In this document: one piece after another, positions 1-8,753 of the stretch
Numbering within the stretch: the first letter of the stretch is position 1
Layout of the letters: every line of letters starts with the position of its first letter
Assembly (NCBI GenBank): GCA_031253995.1
Contig: JAIRVG010000003.1
Span: 43,638-107,637, forward strand
Origin: Paucimonas sp.
GTDB lineage: Bacteria; Pseudomonadota; Gammaproteobacteria; Pseudomonadales; Pseudomonadaceae
Reading direction: 5' to 3'
Length of the DNA stretch: 64,000 nucleotides
Translations under genes and position numbers: made by a program
The notes under the pieces: generated by a model
Database searches by the model: none
Seen by the model: the letters and a program-made list of their open reading frames with translations, nothing else
What the model was told of the DNA's origin: nothing

Positions 1-527
1 TTGCGGAATGCATCGATCTCGAAGCCCAGCACCTTGCCGTCGGGACGGGTCACGGTCTGCGCCTGCAGGTCGATGGTCAGCTGGTAGCCCGGATCGGCTT
101 CCACCTGCTTGAACAGCTCGTCGACTTCCGCATCGCTGAGGATGATCGGCAGCAGGCCGTTCTTGAAGCTGTTGTTGAAGAAGATGTCGGCGTAGCTCGG
201 CGCAATGATGCTGCGGAAGCCATATTCTTCCAGGGCCCACGGAGCATGCTCACGGCTGGAACCGCAACCGAAGTTCTCGCGGGCCAGGAGCACGCTGGCG
301 CCCTGGTAGCGGTCGTGGTTGAGGACGAAGTCCGGGTTCTTCGGCCGCTTGCTGTTGTCCTGGTACGGCTGGCCCACATCCAGGTAGCGCCATTCGTCGA
401 ACAGGTTCGGACCGAAACCGGTGCGCTTGATCGACTTCAGGAACTGCTTGGGAATGATCTGGTCGGTGTCGACGTTGGCACGGTCCAGCGGGGCGACGAG
501 GCCGGTGTGTTGGTTGAAGGCTTTCAT
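1..527 (-). CDS. leuD: 3-isopropylmalate dehydratase small subunit LeuD (3' end cut by window)
   Basis: LeuD is the small subunit of isopropylmalate isomerase. With LeuC it converts 2-isopropylmalate to 3-isopropylmalate in leucine biosynthesis in the cytoplasm. The visible protein starts [20 protein letters not shown] and contains the family signature [15 protein letters not shown]. About 175 codons are present against a usual length near 214, so the last forty or so residues lie beyond position 1. The start codon overlaps the leuC stop as ATGA, which fixes the start and implies translational coupling. No frame damage is seen in the visible part. Confidence 0.95.
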   Translation of the reverse strand, partial: MKAFNQHTGLVAPLDRANVDTDQIIPKQFLKSIKRTGFGPNLFDEWRYLDVGQPYQDNSKRPKNPDFVLNHDRYQGASVLLARENFGCGSSREHAPWALEEYGFRSIIAPSYADIFFNNSFKNGLLPIILSDAEVDELFKQVEADPGYQLTIDLQAQTVTRPDGKVLGFEIDAFR

Positions 528-1957
528 GCTGCGCTCCCTTGGATCAACTCGCGTACATCGATGAAACGGCCGGTGACGGCGGCGGCGGCGGCCATGGCCG
601 GGCTGACCAGGTGGGTACGACCACCGGCACCCTGGCGGCCTTCGAAGTTGCGGTTGGAGGTCGACGCGCAGTGCTCGCCGCTCTCCAGGCGGTCCGGGTT
701 CATCGCCAGGCACATGGAGCAGCCCGGTTCACGCCATTCGAAGCCGGCTTCGAGGAAGATCTTGTCCAGGCCTTCCTGCTCGGCCTGGGCTTTCACCAGG
801 CCGGAACCCGGAACCACGATCGCCTGCTTGATGGTCGCGGCCACCTTGCGGCCCTTGGCGATTTCCGCCGCGGCGCGCAGGTCTTCGATCCGCGAGTTGG
901 TGCAGGAACCGATGAACACGCGGTCCAGCTGGATGTCGGTGATCGCCTGGTTGGCGCTCAGGCCCATGTACTTCAGGGCGCGCTCGATGGAGCCACGCTT
1001 GACCAGGTCGGCCTCGGCGGCCGGATCCGGCACGCGCTGGTCGACGGCCAGGACCATTTCCGGGGAGGTGCCCCAGCTGACCTGCGGCTTGATCTGCGCG
1101 GCGTCCAGCTCGACCACGGTGTCGAACACCGCATCGGCGTCGGATACCAGGTCTTTCCAGGCCTCGACGGCCAGGTCCCACTGCTCGCCCTTCGGCGCGT
1201 ACGGACGGCCCTTGACGTAGGCGACGGTCTTTTCGTCGGTGGCCACCAGGCCAACGCGAGCGCCGGCTTCGATGGACATGTTGCAGATGGTCATGCGGCC
1301 TTCGATGGACAGGTCGCGAATGGCGCTACCGGCGAATTCCATGGCATGGCCGTTGCCGCCGGCGGTGCCGATCTTGCCGATCACGGCGAGGACGATGTCC
1401 TTGGCGGTCACGCCCACGGGCAATACGCCTTCGACCCGCACCAGCATGTTCTTCATTTTCTTGGCGACCAGGCACTGGGTGGCGAGCACGTGCTCGACCT
1501 CGGAGGTGCCGATGCCGTGGGCCAGCGCGCCGAAGGCGCCGTGGGTCGAGGTGTGCGAGTCGCCGCAGACCACGGTCATGCCCGGCAAGGTGGCGCCCTG
1601 CTCCGGGCTGATGACGTGGACGATGCCCTGGCGCACGTCATTCATCTTGAATTCGGTGATGCCGTATTCGTCGCAGTTTTCGTCGAGGGTCTGCACCTGC
1701 AGGCGCGATACCTGGTCGACGATGGCGTCGATGCCACCCTTGCGCTCCGGCGTGGTCGGTACGTTGTGGTCCGGGGTGGCAATGTTGGCATCGATGCGCC
1801 ACGGCTTGCGATCCGCCAGGCGCAGGCCTTCGAAGGCTTGCGGCGAGGTCACTTCGTGGATGATGTGGCGGTCGATGTAGATCAGCGCCGAACCATCGTC
1901 GCGCTGCTTGACCAAGTGCGAATCCCAGAGCTTGTCGTAGAGCGTTTTGCCGGACAT
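524..1957 (-). CDS. leuC: 3-isopropylmalate dehydratase large subunit LeuC
   Basis: LeuC is the large, [4Fe-4S]-carrying subunit of isopropylmalate isomerase (aconitase superfamily, leucine pathway). The 477-residue product has the expected full length. It opens [16 protein letters not shown] and carries the three cluster cysteines, one in FIGSCTNSR and two in [10 protein letters not shown]. The substrate-loop motif [15 protein letters not shown] is also present. It overlaps leuD by four bases and is divergent from a LysR-type gene, the usual arrangement in Pseudomonas. That neighbour may regulate it, but this is inferred from position only. Confidence 0.97.
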   Translation of the reverse strand: MSGKTLYDKLWDSHLVKQRDDGSALIYIDRHIIHEVTSPQAFEGLRLADRKPWRIDANIATPDHNVPTTPERKGGIDAIVDQVSRLQVQTLDENCDEYGITEFKMNDVRQGIVHVISPEQGATLPGMTVVCGDSHTSTHGAFGALAHGIGTSEVEHVLATQCLVAKKMKNMLVRVEGVLPVGVTAKDIVLAVIGKIGTAGGNGHAMEFAGSAIRDLSIEGRMTICNMSIEAGARVGLVATDEKTVAYVKGRPYAPKGEQWDLAVEAWKDLVSDADAVFDTVVELDAAQIKPQVSWGTSPEMVLAVDQRVPDPAAEADLVKRGSIERALKYMGLSANQAITDIQLDRVFIGSCTNSRIEDLRAAAEIAKGRKVAATIKQAIVVPGSGLVKAQAEQEGLDKIFLEAGFEWREPGCSMCLAMNPDRLESGEHCASTSNRNFEGRQGAGGRTHLVSPAMAAAAAVTGRFIDVRELIQGSAA

Positions 1958-2085
1958 CAGGCGTTCCTCATCAGTCTTTCTATGCCAATAACCACTTGGC
2001 TTGTACGGCTGATGGTATGGCGATAGATTGGATAACTCAAATTCATAATTTTTATGCTTTGGATAACCAAAGGGAATCCGAGAAC
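1958..2085. promoter_or_regulatory. Divergent leuC / LysR promoter region
   Basis: This is the only non-coding stretch between leuC (leftward) and the LysR-type gene (rightward), so both promoters must lie here. It is locally AT-rich around 2,027-2,075 in an otherwise GC-rich region, as expected for promoters and a LysR-binding site. I cannot assign exact -35/-10 boxes or the T-N11-A operator with confidence. Confidence 0.5.
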
Positions 2086-2964
2086 ATGGATCTGGCCAAC
2101 CTCAACGCTTTTATCGCAATCGCCGAAACCGGCAGCTTCTCCGGCGCCGGCGAACGCCTGCACCTGACCCAGCCGGCGATCAGCAAACGCATCGCCGGCC
2201 TCGAACAGCAACTGGACGTGCGCCTGTTCGACCGCCTCGGCCGCGAGGTCAGCCTGACCGAGGCCGGACGCGCCCTCCTGCCCCGGGCCTACCAGATCAT
2301 CAATGTCCTGGACGACACCCGCCGCGCCCTGACCAACCTCACCGGCGAAGTCAGCGGACGCCTGACCCTGGCCACCAGCCATCACATTGGCCTGCACCGC
2401 CTGCCTCCACTGCTGCGGGCCTTTACCCGGCAGTATCCAGCGGTCGCATTGGACATTCAGTTCCTCGATTCGGAAGTCGCCTACGAGGAAATCCTCCACG
2501 GACGCGCGGAAATCGCCGTCATCACCCTGGCCCCGGATCCCCACAGCCTGGTGCGCGCGGTGCCGGTGTGGGACGACCCGCTGGACTTCGTGGTGGCTCC
2601 GGAACATCCGCTGGCACAAAAAACAGCCGCCGGTCTGGACGATATCGCCCACCACCCGGCGGTTTTTCCCGGCGGCAACACCTTTACCCACCATATCGTC
2701 CAGCGCCTGTTCGAGGCCCAGGGCCTGACGCCGAACATCGCCATGAGCACCAACTACCTGGAAACCATCAAGATGATGGTCTCCATCGGCCTCGCCTGGA
2801 GCGTGTTGCCGCGGACCATGCTCGATGAACAAGTGGCTTCCATCAGCTTGCCGGGCATACAGCTGACTCGCCAGCTAGGCTACATTCTTCATACGGAACG
2901 AACGTTATCGAATGCAGCCAGAGCCTTTATGGCACTGCTCGACAGCCATGCGAGAAAACCCTGA
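2086..2964 (+). CDS. LysR-type transcriptional regulator next to leuCD
   Basis: A 292-residue LysR-type regulator of standard family length. The N-terminal winged helix-turn-helix covers roughly residues 1-60 ([19 protein letters not shown], then [17 protein letters not shown]). The rest is the periplasmic-binding-protein-like effector domain. The reading frame is open further upstream, but the ATG at 2,086 gives the normal LysR N-terminus and was chosen for that reason. It is divergent from leuC, the classic layout for a LysR protein controlling its neighbour. The effector is unknown; a leucine-pathway intermediate is possible, but that is inference. Confidence 0.9.
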   Translation: MDLANLNAFIAIAETGSFSGAGERLHLTQPAISKRIAGLEQQLDVRLFDRLGREVSLTEAGRALLPRAYQIINVLDDTRRALTNLTGEVSGRLTLATSHHIGLHRLPPLLRAFTRQYPAVALDIQFLDSEVAYEEILHGRAEIAVITLAPDPHSLVRAVPVWDDPLDFVVAPEHPLAQKTAAGLDDIAHHPAVFPGGNTFTHHIVQRLFEAQGLTPNIAMSTNYLETIKMMVSIGLAWSVLPRTMLDEQVASISLPGIQLTRQLGYILHTERTLSNAARAFMALLDSHARKP

Positions 2965-3028
2965 GGCCGCCGGTCGCTCCGGGAAGGCCTGTACCAAGGA
3001 AGCGTATTCGCCAAAGGTCTGGTAATCG

Positions 3029-5947
3029 ATGCCCAAATCAACACGTTTTCCGCGCCTGCCGCGTATCCATGCGGCCGATCCCCAGGAGTCGGAGCAGACC
3101 TGGGAGAATGCCCCGCAGTTGCTGGCGGCCCTCAACGGCGCCCGCCTCGGTGCCTGGTTCTGGGATGTCGAGAGCGGCCGGATCAGCTGGTCCCGCGGCA
3201 CCCAGGCGCTGTTCGGCTACGACCCGCGCCAGCCGCTGCCCAACGACCTGGATTACCTCGACCTGCTCCCCCCCGAGGACCGCGAGCGCACCTTGCAGGC
3301 GTTCCATGCGGTGCTGGCCGGGGAGCCGCAGGAAAAGGCCATGCGCCATCGCATTCGCTGGCCCGACGGCAGCCTGCACTGGCTGGAGATCAACGGCAGC
3401 CTGACCCAGGACAAGCAGGGTCGGCCGCAGATGGTCGGGGTGATCCGCGAGATCACCGCCCAGCGCGAACGCGAAGACGCCCTCAAGGACAGCCAGGAAC
3501 GCCTCGACCTGGCCCTGGACTCGGCGCAACTGGGCACCTGGGACTGGCATATCCCCAGCGGCATGCTCTATGGCTCGGCCCGCGCCGCCCAACTGCACGG
3601 ACTGCCGCCGGTGCCCTTCCACGAATCGTTCGAAGCCTTCTTCGACGGTGTTCCGGAAGATGAGCGCAGCAGCATGCGCCAGGCCTACCGCAGCCTGCGC
3701 GAGGGTCCGGCGGGCAATTACCAGATCACCTACCGCATCCAGCTGGAAAACGGCAGCTCACGCTACCTGGAAAGCCGCGCGCGCCTGTACCGCGACGAAC
3801 AGGGCAATCCGCTGCGCATGGCCGGCACCCTGCTGGACATCACCGACCAGGTGGAACGGGAACAGCGCCTGATCGCCTCGGAAGAGAAGTTCGCCGGGCT
3901 GTTCCAGGTCAGTCCCGACCCGATCTGCGTCACCCGCCAGGACAACGGCCAGTTCATCGAGATCAACCCGGCCTTCACCCAGACCTTCGGCTGGAGCGCC
4001 GACCAGGTGCTGGGCCGCAGCGCCGAGGAAATCGGCCTGTGGGCGGAATCGGCGCAGCGCGCCCGGCGCATCGAGCAGGTGATTCGCGACCAGGCGCTGA
4101 ACAACGTGGCCGTGGTGGTCAACCACAAGAACGGCCAGGCCCTGACCTGCGTGATCTCCAGCCGCCTGATCAAGGTCGACGACCAGACCTGCAGCGTCAC
4201 CACCCTGCGCGACATCACCCAGCAGCAGCGCGCCGAGGCGGCGCTCAAGGCCAGCGAGGAGAAGTTCGCCAAGGCCTTCCACTCCAGCCCCGATGCCATC
4301 ACCATCAGCGAGCGCGACAGCGGACACTACGTGGAGGTCAATGACGGCTTCTGCCGCCTGACCGGATACAGCGCCAGCGAAGTGCTGGGGCGCACCGCCA
4401 ACCAGGTCGGCGTATGGGCCGATGACAAGCAGCACGACGCGCTGGAGGCTGAAGTACGCGAGCACGGACGGGTCCATCACCGGGAAATGCTCGGGCGCAG
4501 CAAGAGTGGCGAGCTCCTGACCCTGGAGGTTTCGGTGGAGCCGATCACCCTCAACGAAACCGATTGCCTGCTGCTGACCGCCCGCGATGTCAGCCAGTTG
4601 AAGAACGCCCAGGCGCAGATCCGCCACCTGGCCTACCACGATCCGCTGACCAACCTGCCCAACCGCGCCCTGCTGATGGATCGCCTGAGCCAGCAGATTG
4701 CCCTGCTCAAGCGCCACAACCTGCGCGGCGCCCTGCTGTTCCTCGACCTCGACCACTTCAAGCACATCAACGACTCCCTCGGCCACCCGGTGGGCGACAC
4801 GGTGCTGAAGATCATCACCGCGCGCCTGGAAGCCAGCGTGCGCATGGAGGACACCGTGGCGCGCCTCGGTGGCGACGAGTTCGTGGTGCTGCTCAGCGGC
4901 CTGGAAGGCAGCCGCGAGGAAGTCACGGACAAGGTCCGCGAACTGGCCGACACCCTGCGCGAGCTGCTGGCCGAGCCGATGTCGCTGGACGGCCAGCGCC
5001 TGCAGGTGACGCCGAGCATCGGCGTCGCGCTGATTCCCGACCACGGCTCGACCCCCGCCGACCTGCTCAAGCGCGCCGATATCGCCCTGTACCGGGCCAA
5101 GGATTCCGGGCGCAATACCACGCAACTGTTCCACACCACCATGCAGAAGGCCGCCAGCGAGCGGCTGCGCATGGAAAGCGACCTGCGCATGGCCCTCACC
5201 CGCGGCGAGCTGGCCCTGCACTTCCAACCCCAGGTGGATGCCCGCGACAACCGTATCGTCGGCGCAGAAGTGCTGCTGCGCTGGCACCATCCGCTGCTCG
5301 GCCAGCAGCCGCCGTCGCAGTTCATCCAGGTGCTGGAGGAAAGCGGGCTGATCCTCGAAGTGGGCAACTGGATCCTCGACGAGGCCTGCGATGCCTGTTC
5401 GCGGATGCTGCAGGACCGCCTGATCGACGCCGAGGACTTCAGCCTGTGCGTCAACATCAGCCCGCGGCAGTTCCGCCAGAACGACTTCGTCGAGCGGGTG
5501 CGGCGCAGCCTCGACGACTATCGCCTGCCCTATCGCATGCTCAAGCTGGAGATCACCGAAGGCATCGTCATCCAGAACCTGGAAGACACCATCAGCAAGA
5601 TGCGCGAGCTGAAGGCGCTGGGGGTGAGTTTCGCCATGGATGACTTCGGCACCGGCTACTCGTCGCTGACCTACCTCAAGCGGTTGCCGGTGGATGCACT
5701 GAAGATCGACCAGTCGTTCGTCCGTGATGCGCCGGTGGATCCCAACGACGCGGAAATCGTCCGCGCCATCGTGGCCATGGCCCGCAGCCTGGACCTGGCG
5801 GTGATCGCCGAAGGGGTGGAGTTGTCGGAGCAGCTGGATTTCCTGGAGCGGCAGGGATGTCATCTTTACCAGGGGTACCTGCATAGCCGGCCGTTGCCGT
5901 TGACCGCTTTCAGGGCGTTGCTGCTGGAGGCACCAGCGGATTATTAA
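3029..5947 (+). CDS. Multi-PAS GGDEF-EAL cyclic-di-GMP signalling protein
   Basis: A 972-residue soluble protein with no obvious membrane segment. Four PAS/PAC sensor modules lie at roughly residues 25-150, 155-275, 285-400 and 405-525. They are followed by a GGDEF domain (about 535-700) and an EAL domain (about 715-960). The GGDEF motif is intact (RLGGDEFVVLL). An allosteric inhibitory RxxD site (RMED) lies five residues before it. The EAL signature reads AEVLLRWHHP, and the later phosphodiesterase motifs DDFGTGYSSLTYLK and EGVE are present. On sequence it could both make and degrade c-di-GMP; which activity dominates cannot be told. It is monocistronic and ends at a bidirectional terminator. 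Confidence 0.93.
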   Translation: MPKSTRFPRLPRIHAADPQESEQTWENAPQLLAALNGARLGAWFWDVESGRISWSRGTQALFGYDPRQPLPNDLDYLDLLPPEDRERTLQAFHAVLAGEPQEKAMRHRIRWPDGSLHWLEINGSLTQDKQGRPQMVGVIREITAQREREDALKDSQERLDLALDSAQLGTWDWHIPSGMLYGSARAAQLHGLPPVPFHESFEAFFDGVPEDERSSMRQAYRSLREGPAGNYQITYRIQLENGSSRYLESRARLYRDEQGNPLRMAGTLLDITDQVEREQRLIASEEKFAGLFQVSPDPICVTRQDNGQFIEINPAFTQTFGWSADQVLGRSAEEIGLWAESAQRARRIEQVIRDQALNNVAVVVNHKNGQALTCVISSRLIKVDDQTCSVTTLRDITQQQRAEAALKASEEKFAKAFHSSPDAITISERDSGHYVEVNDGFCRLTGYSASEVLGRTANQVGVWADDKQHDALEAEVREHGRVHHREMLGRSKSGELLTLEVSVEPITLNETDCLLLTARDVSQLKNAQAQIRHLAYHDPLTNLPNRALLMDRLSQQIALLKRHNLRGALLFLDLDHFKHINDSLGHPVGDTVLKIITARLEASVRMEDTVARLGGDEFVVLLSGLEGSREEVTDKVRELADTLRELLAEPMSLDGQRLQVTPSIGVALIPDHGSTPADLLKRADIALYRAKDSGRNTTQLFHTTMQKAASERLRMESDLRMALTRGELALHFQPQVDARDNRIVGAEVLLRWHHPLLGQQPPSQFIQVLEESGLILEVGNWILDEACDACSRMLQDRLIDAEDFSLCVNISPRQFRQNDFVERVRRSLDDYRLPYRMLKLEITEGIVIQNLEDTISKMRELKALGVSFAMDDFGTGYSSLTYLKRLPVDALKIDQSFVRDAPVDPNDAEIVRAIVAMARSLDLAVIAEGVELSEQLDFLERQGCHLYQGYLHSRPLPLTAFRALLLEAPADY

Positions 5948-5970
5948 GCTTTCAGACAGCACCGCTTCTT

Positions 5971-6001
5971 CTTGCAGCTTGAAACTTGCAACTTGCAGCT
6001 C
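5971..6001. repeat. 'Gcttgcagcttgaaacttg' intergenic repeat, copy 1
   Basis: A short element with units such as CTTGCAGCTTGAAACTTG, directly before a terminator. Related copies lie at 19,126-19,213 and 39,838-39,929, also intergenic and next to terminators. This copy looks like a single arm, whereas the others are inverted pairs. Its function is unknown. Confidence 0.7.
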
Positions 6002-6005
6002 AAAA

Positions 6006-6034
6006 AAGAAGGGCGCCAATTCGGCGCCCTTCTT
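6006..6034. terminator. Bidirectional terminator between the GGDEF-EAL gene and ibpA
   Basis: A perfect 12-bp stem (AAGAAGGGCGCC and its complement) with a 5-base loop sits between two convergent genes. A-rich sequence lies on the left and T-rich on the right, so it can end transcription from both sides. Confidence 0.85.
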
Positions 6035-6046
6035 CTTGTCTGCAAC

Positions 6047-6490
6047 TCAGTTCAGCGCAGGCTTGTCCCCGTTGATCGGGATCCGCTTGGCCTTGGCCTC
6101 TTCCGGCACGATCCGCAGCAGGTCGACGCTGAGCAGGCCGTTGGCCAGGCCCGCCGACTTCACTTCGATATGGTCGGCCAGGCGGAAGGACAGCTTGAAC
6201 GCACGCTGGGCAATGCCCTGGTGCAGGTAGGTGACGCTGGCGTTGCTGCTGTCGCGCTTGCCGCCAGTGACGGTCAGCACGCCCTTTTCCACTTGCAGGT
6301 CAAGGTCCTGCTCCTGGAAACCGGCTGCGGCAACAACGATCCGATAGTGGTCATCGCCATGTTTTTCAACGTTGTAGGGTGGGTAGCTGCTACCCGACTC
6401 ATTACGCGCCGCGGATTCGAACAGGTCATTGAAACGGTCGAAACCAACGGAATGGCGGAACAGTGGTGCGAGGGAAAAAGCGGTAGTCAT
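6047..6490 (-). CDS. ibpA: Small heat-shock protein IbpA (Hsp20)
   Basis: A 147-residue Hsp20-family holdase that binds unfolding proteins in the cytoplasm and hands them to DnaK/ClpB. The start MTTAFSLAPLFRHSVGFDRF is the typical IbpA N-terminus. The alpha-crystallin domain covers roughly residues 38-130, with the AGFQEQDLDLQVEKGVLTV region and a C-terminal IPI anchor (KRIPINGD). Upstream lie a sigma-32-type promoter and a ROSE-like leader, so heat appears to control it twice, at transcription and at translation. The promoter -35 overlaps the stop codon of dusC. Confidence 0.96.
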   Translation of the reverse strand: MTTAFSLAPLFRHSVGFDRFNDLFESAARNESGSSYPPYNVEKHGDDHYRIVVAAAGFQEQDLDLQVEKGVLTVTGGKRDSSNASVTYLHQGIAQRAFKLSFRLADHIEVKSAGLANGLLSVDLLRIVPEEAKAKRIPINGDKPALN

Positions 6491-6557
6491 CTTTGCATCT
6501 CCTGAACATCAGCGAGTTGGGTTACTACGCGACCCGACTTCGGCATCGCGTACTCCC
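6491..6557 (-). ncRNA. ROSE-type RNA thermometer in the ibpA leader
   Basis: The ibpA 5' leader contains the ROSE hallmark. A UCGCU segment (6,515-6,511) can pair with the AGGAG Shine-Dalgarno (6,503-6,499) just before the ATG at 6,490. Upstream sequence can form further hairpins. ROSE elements are established in Pseudomonas ibpA mRNAs: the hairpin hides the ribosome site at low temperature and melts on heat shock. Assignment is by motif and context; I did not fold it. Confidence 0.75.
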
Positions 6558-6586
6558 TAGATGTGGACCACCGGATCGATTTCAAG
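6558..6586 (-). promoter_or_regulatory. Sigma-32 (RpoH) heat-shock promoter for ibpA
   Basis: CTTGAAA (6,586-6,580) and CACATCTA (6,565-6,558) are separated by 14 bases, close to the RpoH consensus CTTGAAA / CCCCATNT. Transcription would begin just inside the ROSE leader. Confidence 0.8.
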
Positions 6587-7568
6587 CGCCAGTATGAAAA
6601 TTTTCCTGCATGTCGGCGACGAGCGGCGGCACGCCCAGCAGCAGGCCGACGCGGTCGCAGTCGGTCTCCCGCCGCAACTCGCTGAACAGCGCGGTAGCTT
6701 CCGGGTAGGTGCGGGTGAGCATCGCCACCCACTGCTTGAGACGGCCCGGCGCGGCGCGCGGGGTCAGCTCGACCCGGACCCGGCGCCAGAAGGCCTGGAT
6801 CAGCGGCAGCAGGGCCTGCCAGTCCATCGGCACGAAGTCCACGCCATCGCGCACGGCAGCGATCTGCCGGGCCAGGTCCGGGCGCGAGACCAGGCCGCGA
6901 CCGAGCATGATGTCCTCTGCGCCGCTCACTTCGCGGCAACGCCGCCAGTCCTCCAGAGTCCAGATCTCGCCGTTGGCGAACACCGGCACCTTGACCACGT
7001 CCTGCACCTTGGCCACCCATTCCCAGTGCGCCGGCGGCTTGTAGCCCTCGACCTTGGTCCGCGCATGCACCACCAGGTGCGCCGAGCCGCCCTCGGCCAG
7101 GGCGCGGCCGCAATCCAGGGCGCCGTCCGGGGTCTCGAAGCCCAGGCGCATCTTCGAAGTCACCGGGATATGCGCCGGCACCGCCTTGCGCACCGCGCTG
7201 ACGATCTCGAACAGCAGTTCCGGCTCCTTGAGCAGCACCGCGCCGCCACGGGACTTGTTCACGGTCTTGGCCGGGCAGCCGAAGTTCAGGTCGATCACCG
7301 GCGCGCCCAGCTCGCAGGCCAGGGCCGCGTTGTCGGCCAGGCAGGCGGGATCGGAACCCAGCAATTGCACGCGCATCGGCACCCCGGCGGGCGTACGCGA
7401 ACCCTGTTCCAGCTCGGGCGCCAGCTTGAGGAAGGTGGCTTCGGGCAGGACCCGGTCGCAGACGCGGATGAACTCGGTGACGCACCAGTCGATGCCGCCG
7501 ACGCGGGTCAGCACGTCGCGCATGACGTCGTCGACCAGCCCCTCCATCGGGGCCAGGGCAATTTGCAT
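6582..7568 (-). CDS. dusC: tRNA-dihydrouridine(16) synthase DusC
   Basis: A flavoprotein that reduces uridine to dihydrouridine in the D-loop of tRNA. It belongs to the DusC branch by overall similarity ([20 protein letters not shown] at the start). The FMN TIM barrel fills the first 240 or so residues and contains [16 protein letters not shown], with the catalytic cysteine, and FANGEIWT. The longer open frame begins upstream at 7,628, but the ATG at 7,568 gives the family N-terminus and a normal length of 328 residues. It probably has its own promoter; its 3' end carries the ibpA promoter. Confidence 0.92.
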   Translation of the reverse strand: MQIALAPMEGLVDDVMRDVLTRVGGIDWCVTEFIRVCDRVLPEATFLKLAPELEQGSRTPAGVPMRVQLLGSDPACLADNAALACELGAPVIDLNFGCPAKTVNKSRGGAVLLKEPELLFEIVSAVRKAVPAHIPVTSKMRLGFETPDGALDCGRALAEGGSAHLVVHARTKVEGYKPPAHWEWVAKVQDVVKVPVFANGEIWTLEDWRRCREVSGAEDIMLGRGLVSRPDLARQIAAVRDGVDFVPMDWQALLPLIQAFWRRVRVELTPRAAPGRLKQWVAMLTRTYPEATALFSELRRETDCDRVGLLLGVPPLVADMQENFHTGA

Positions 7569-7666
7569 GGGGGAGAACCTCGGAAAAAGTGCGCACATGG
7601 TAAACGGGGATGTTTCCCACAACCACAAGAGAAGAGGAGAACATGGGTCGAATGCTCGACACGGAC

Positions 7667-7742
7667 CCTGTGGGAGCGGGTTTACCCGCGATTACGGTGG
7701 TGAATCCACCATCGCAATCGCGGGTAAACCCGCTCCCACAGG
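7667..7742. repeat. REPIN: paired REP sequence (GTGGGAGCGGGTTTACCCGCG type)
   Basis: Two perfect 27-bp arms (7,667-7,693 and 7,716-7,742) in inverted orientation flank a 22-bp spacer. Each arm contains GTGGGAGCGGGTTTACCCGC, a well-known Pseudomonas REP unit. The pair would form a long hairpin. It lies in the 260-bp gap between dusC and the GNAT gene, which holds no other recognisable feature. Confidence 0.9.
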
Positions 7743-7828
7743 GCCCGCGTCGAGCTCTCGATTTGTGTTCTATGCGCGACAGCGCAGCCCGGCGGGTTGG
7801 GTGGACTCCTACAAGAGCCGCCCAAGGC

Positions 7829-8272
7829 TCAAGCCAGGCTCTTTTCCATGAACACCCGGTTGAACCCATGCTCGACACCACGGTGGGTCTCGCGGTAACC
7901 CAGGCGCTGATAAAGCGCCACGTTCCCGCTCATGGCGGCATTGGTGTACAGGCGAATCAACGAGAACCCGGCGTCACGGGCGCGGGCTTCGGCAAAGTCG
8001 ACAAGTTGCCGGCCGAAACCCCGCCCCTGACAGGCGGGGTCCACGGCCACATTGGACAGCAGCATCGCTTCAGGCTCGGGGCAGAGCACCAGCACGGCAC
8101 AAACCCGCTGTGCATCCTCCAGCAACCACACCAGCCGCTGGCGAACCAGGTCTGCATAATCGTCATCCAGCGGCCCCGGACGAACACCGATGCTGTCGAC
8201 ATAAGGCAGGTAAGCCGCCTGCACCACCTCATGCACCGAAGCTTCGTCGCCCTCCACCGCCTGGCGAATCAC
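7829..8272 (-). CDS. GNAT family N-acetyltransferase
   Basis: A 147-residue GCN5-related acetyltransferase. The acetyl-CoA pyrophosphate loop is seen as CQGRGFGRQLVDFAE around residues 82-96, followed by the family's beta-bulge region LIRLYTNAAMSGNVALYQRLGY. The substrate is unknown. Its start overlaps the stop of the upstream thioesterase gene as ATGA, so the two are probably cotranslated. The two-gene unit suggests a shared small-molecule or acyl-CoA role, but nothing more specific can be read from sequence. Confidence 0.88.
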   Translation of the reverse strand: MIRQAVEGDEASVHEVVQAAYLPYVDSIGVRPGPLDDDYADLVRQRLVWLLEDAQRVCAVLVLCPEPEAMLLSNVAVDPACQGRGFGRQLVDFAEARARDAGFSLIRLYTNAAMSGNVALYQRLGYRETHRGVEHGFNRVFMEKSLA

Positions 8273-8709
8273 GCCTGCTTCTCCAGCAGCGCCTGCCCGT
8301 AACCCTCCAGAAACTCCTGCGGCATGCGCTTGGGCTTGCCTGTGGACAACTCGATGCAGACGAAGGTGGTCTGGGCCCGCAGCAGCGTAGTGCCGTCACT
8401 CGGCCGGACCAGCTGGAAACGCCGGGTCATCTTCAGGCGCTGGTCCCAGTCGACGATCCAGGTCGCCAACTGCAGCTCGTCGTCTTCGTAGGCACTGGCC
8501 AGGTAGTCGATTTCATGCCGGACCACGGCCATGGCCCGGTCCAGGCGACGGTATTCGACCAGGTCCAGCCCCAGTCGCTGGGAATGGCGCCAGGCACAGC
8601 GCTCCAGCCAGGTGACGTAGACCGCGTTGTTGGCGTGCCCCAGTCCGTCGATATCCTCGGCAGCGACCCGCAGGTCGATGACGAATGGCGTTGCCAGATC
8701 CCAGCTCAT
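8269..8709 (-). CDS. Acyl-CoA thioester hydrolase, 4HBT/YbgC family
   Basis: A 146-residue single hot-dog domain thioesterase. The catalytic region DIDGLGHANNAVYVTWLER near residues 19-37 matches the 4-hydroxybenzoyl-CoA thioesterase motif (Asp/His-Asn-x-x-Y). It would hydrolyse an acyl-CoA in the cytoplasm; chain length is not predictable. It is the first gene of a pair with the GNAT acetyltransferase (ATGA overlap). The hydrolase upstream at 8,754 is in the same direction after a 44-base gap, so the transcript may be longer. Confidence 0.9.
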   Translation of the reverse strand: MSWDLATPFVIDLRVAAEDIDGLGHANNAVYVTWLERCAWRHSQRLGLDLVEYRRLDRAMAVVRHEIDYLASAYEDDELQLATWIVDWDQRLKMTRRFQLVRPSDGTTLLRAQTTFVCIELSTGKPKRMPQEFLEGYGQALLEKQA

Positions 8710-8753
8710 GCCCGCTCCCCTGTGTGATGAACGGGCATGAGTGTAACGGATGC

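Noticed and set aside
539..2026. A 495-codon frame antisense to leuC
   Set aside because: Shadow frame of leuC caused by GC-rich codon use. The leuC protein has all aconitase-family cysteines.
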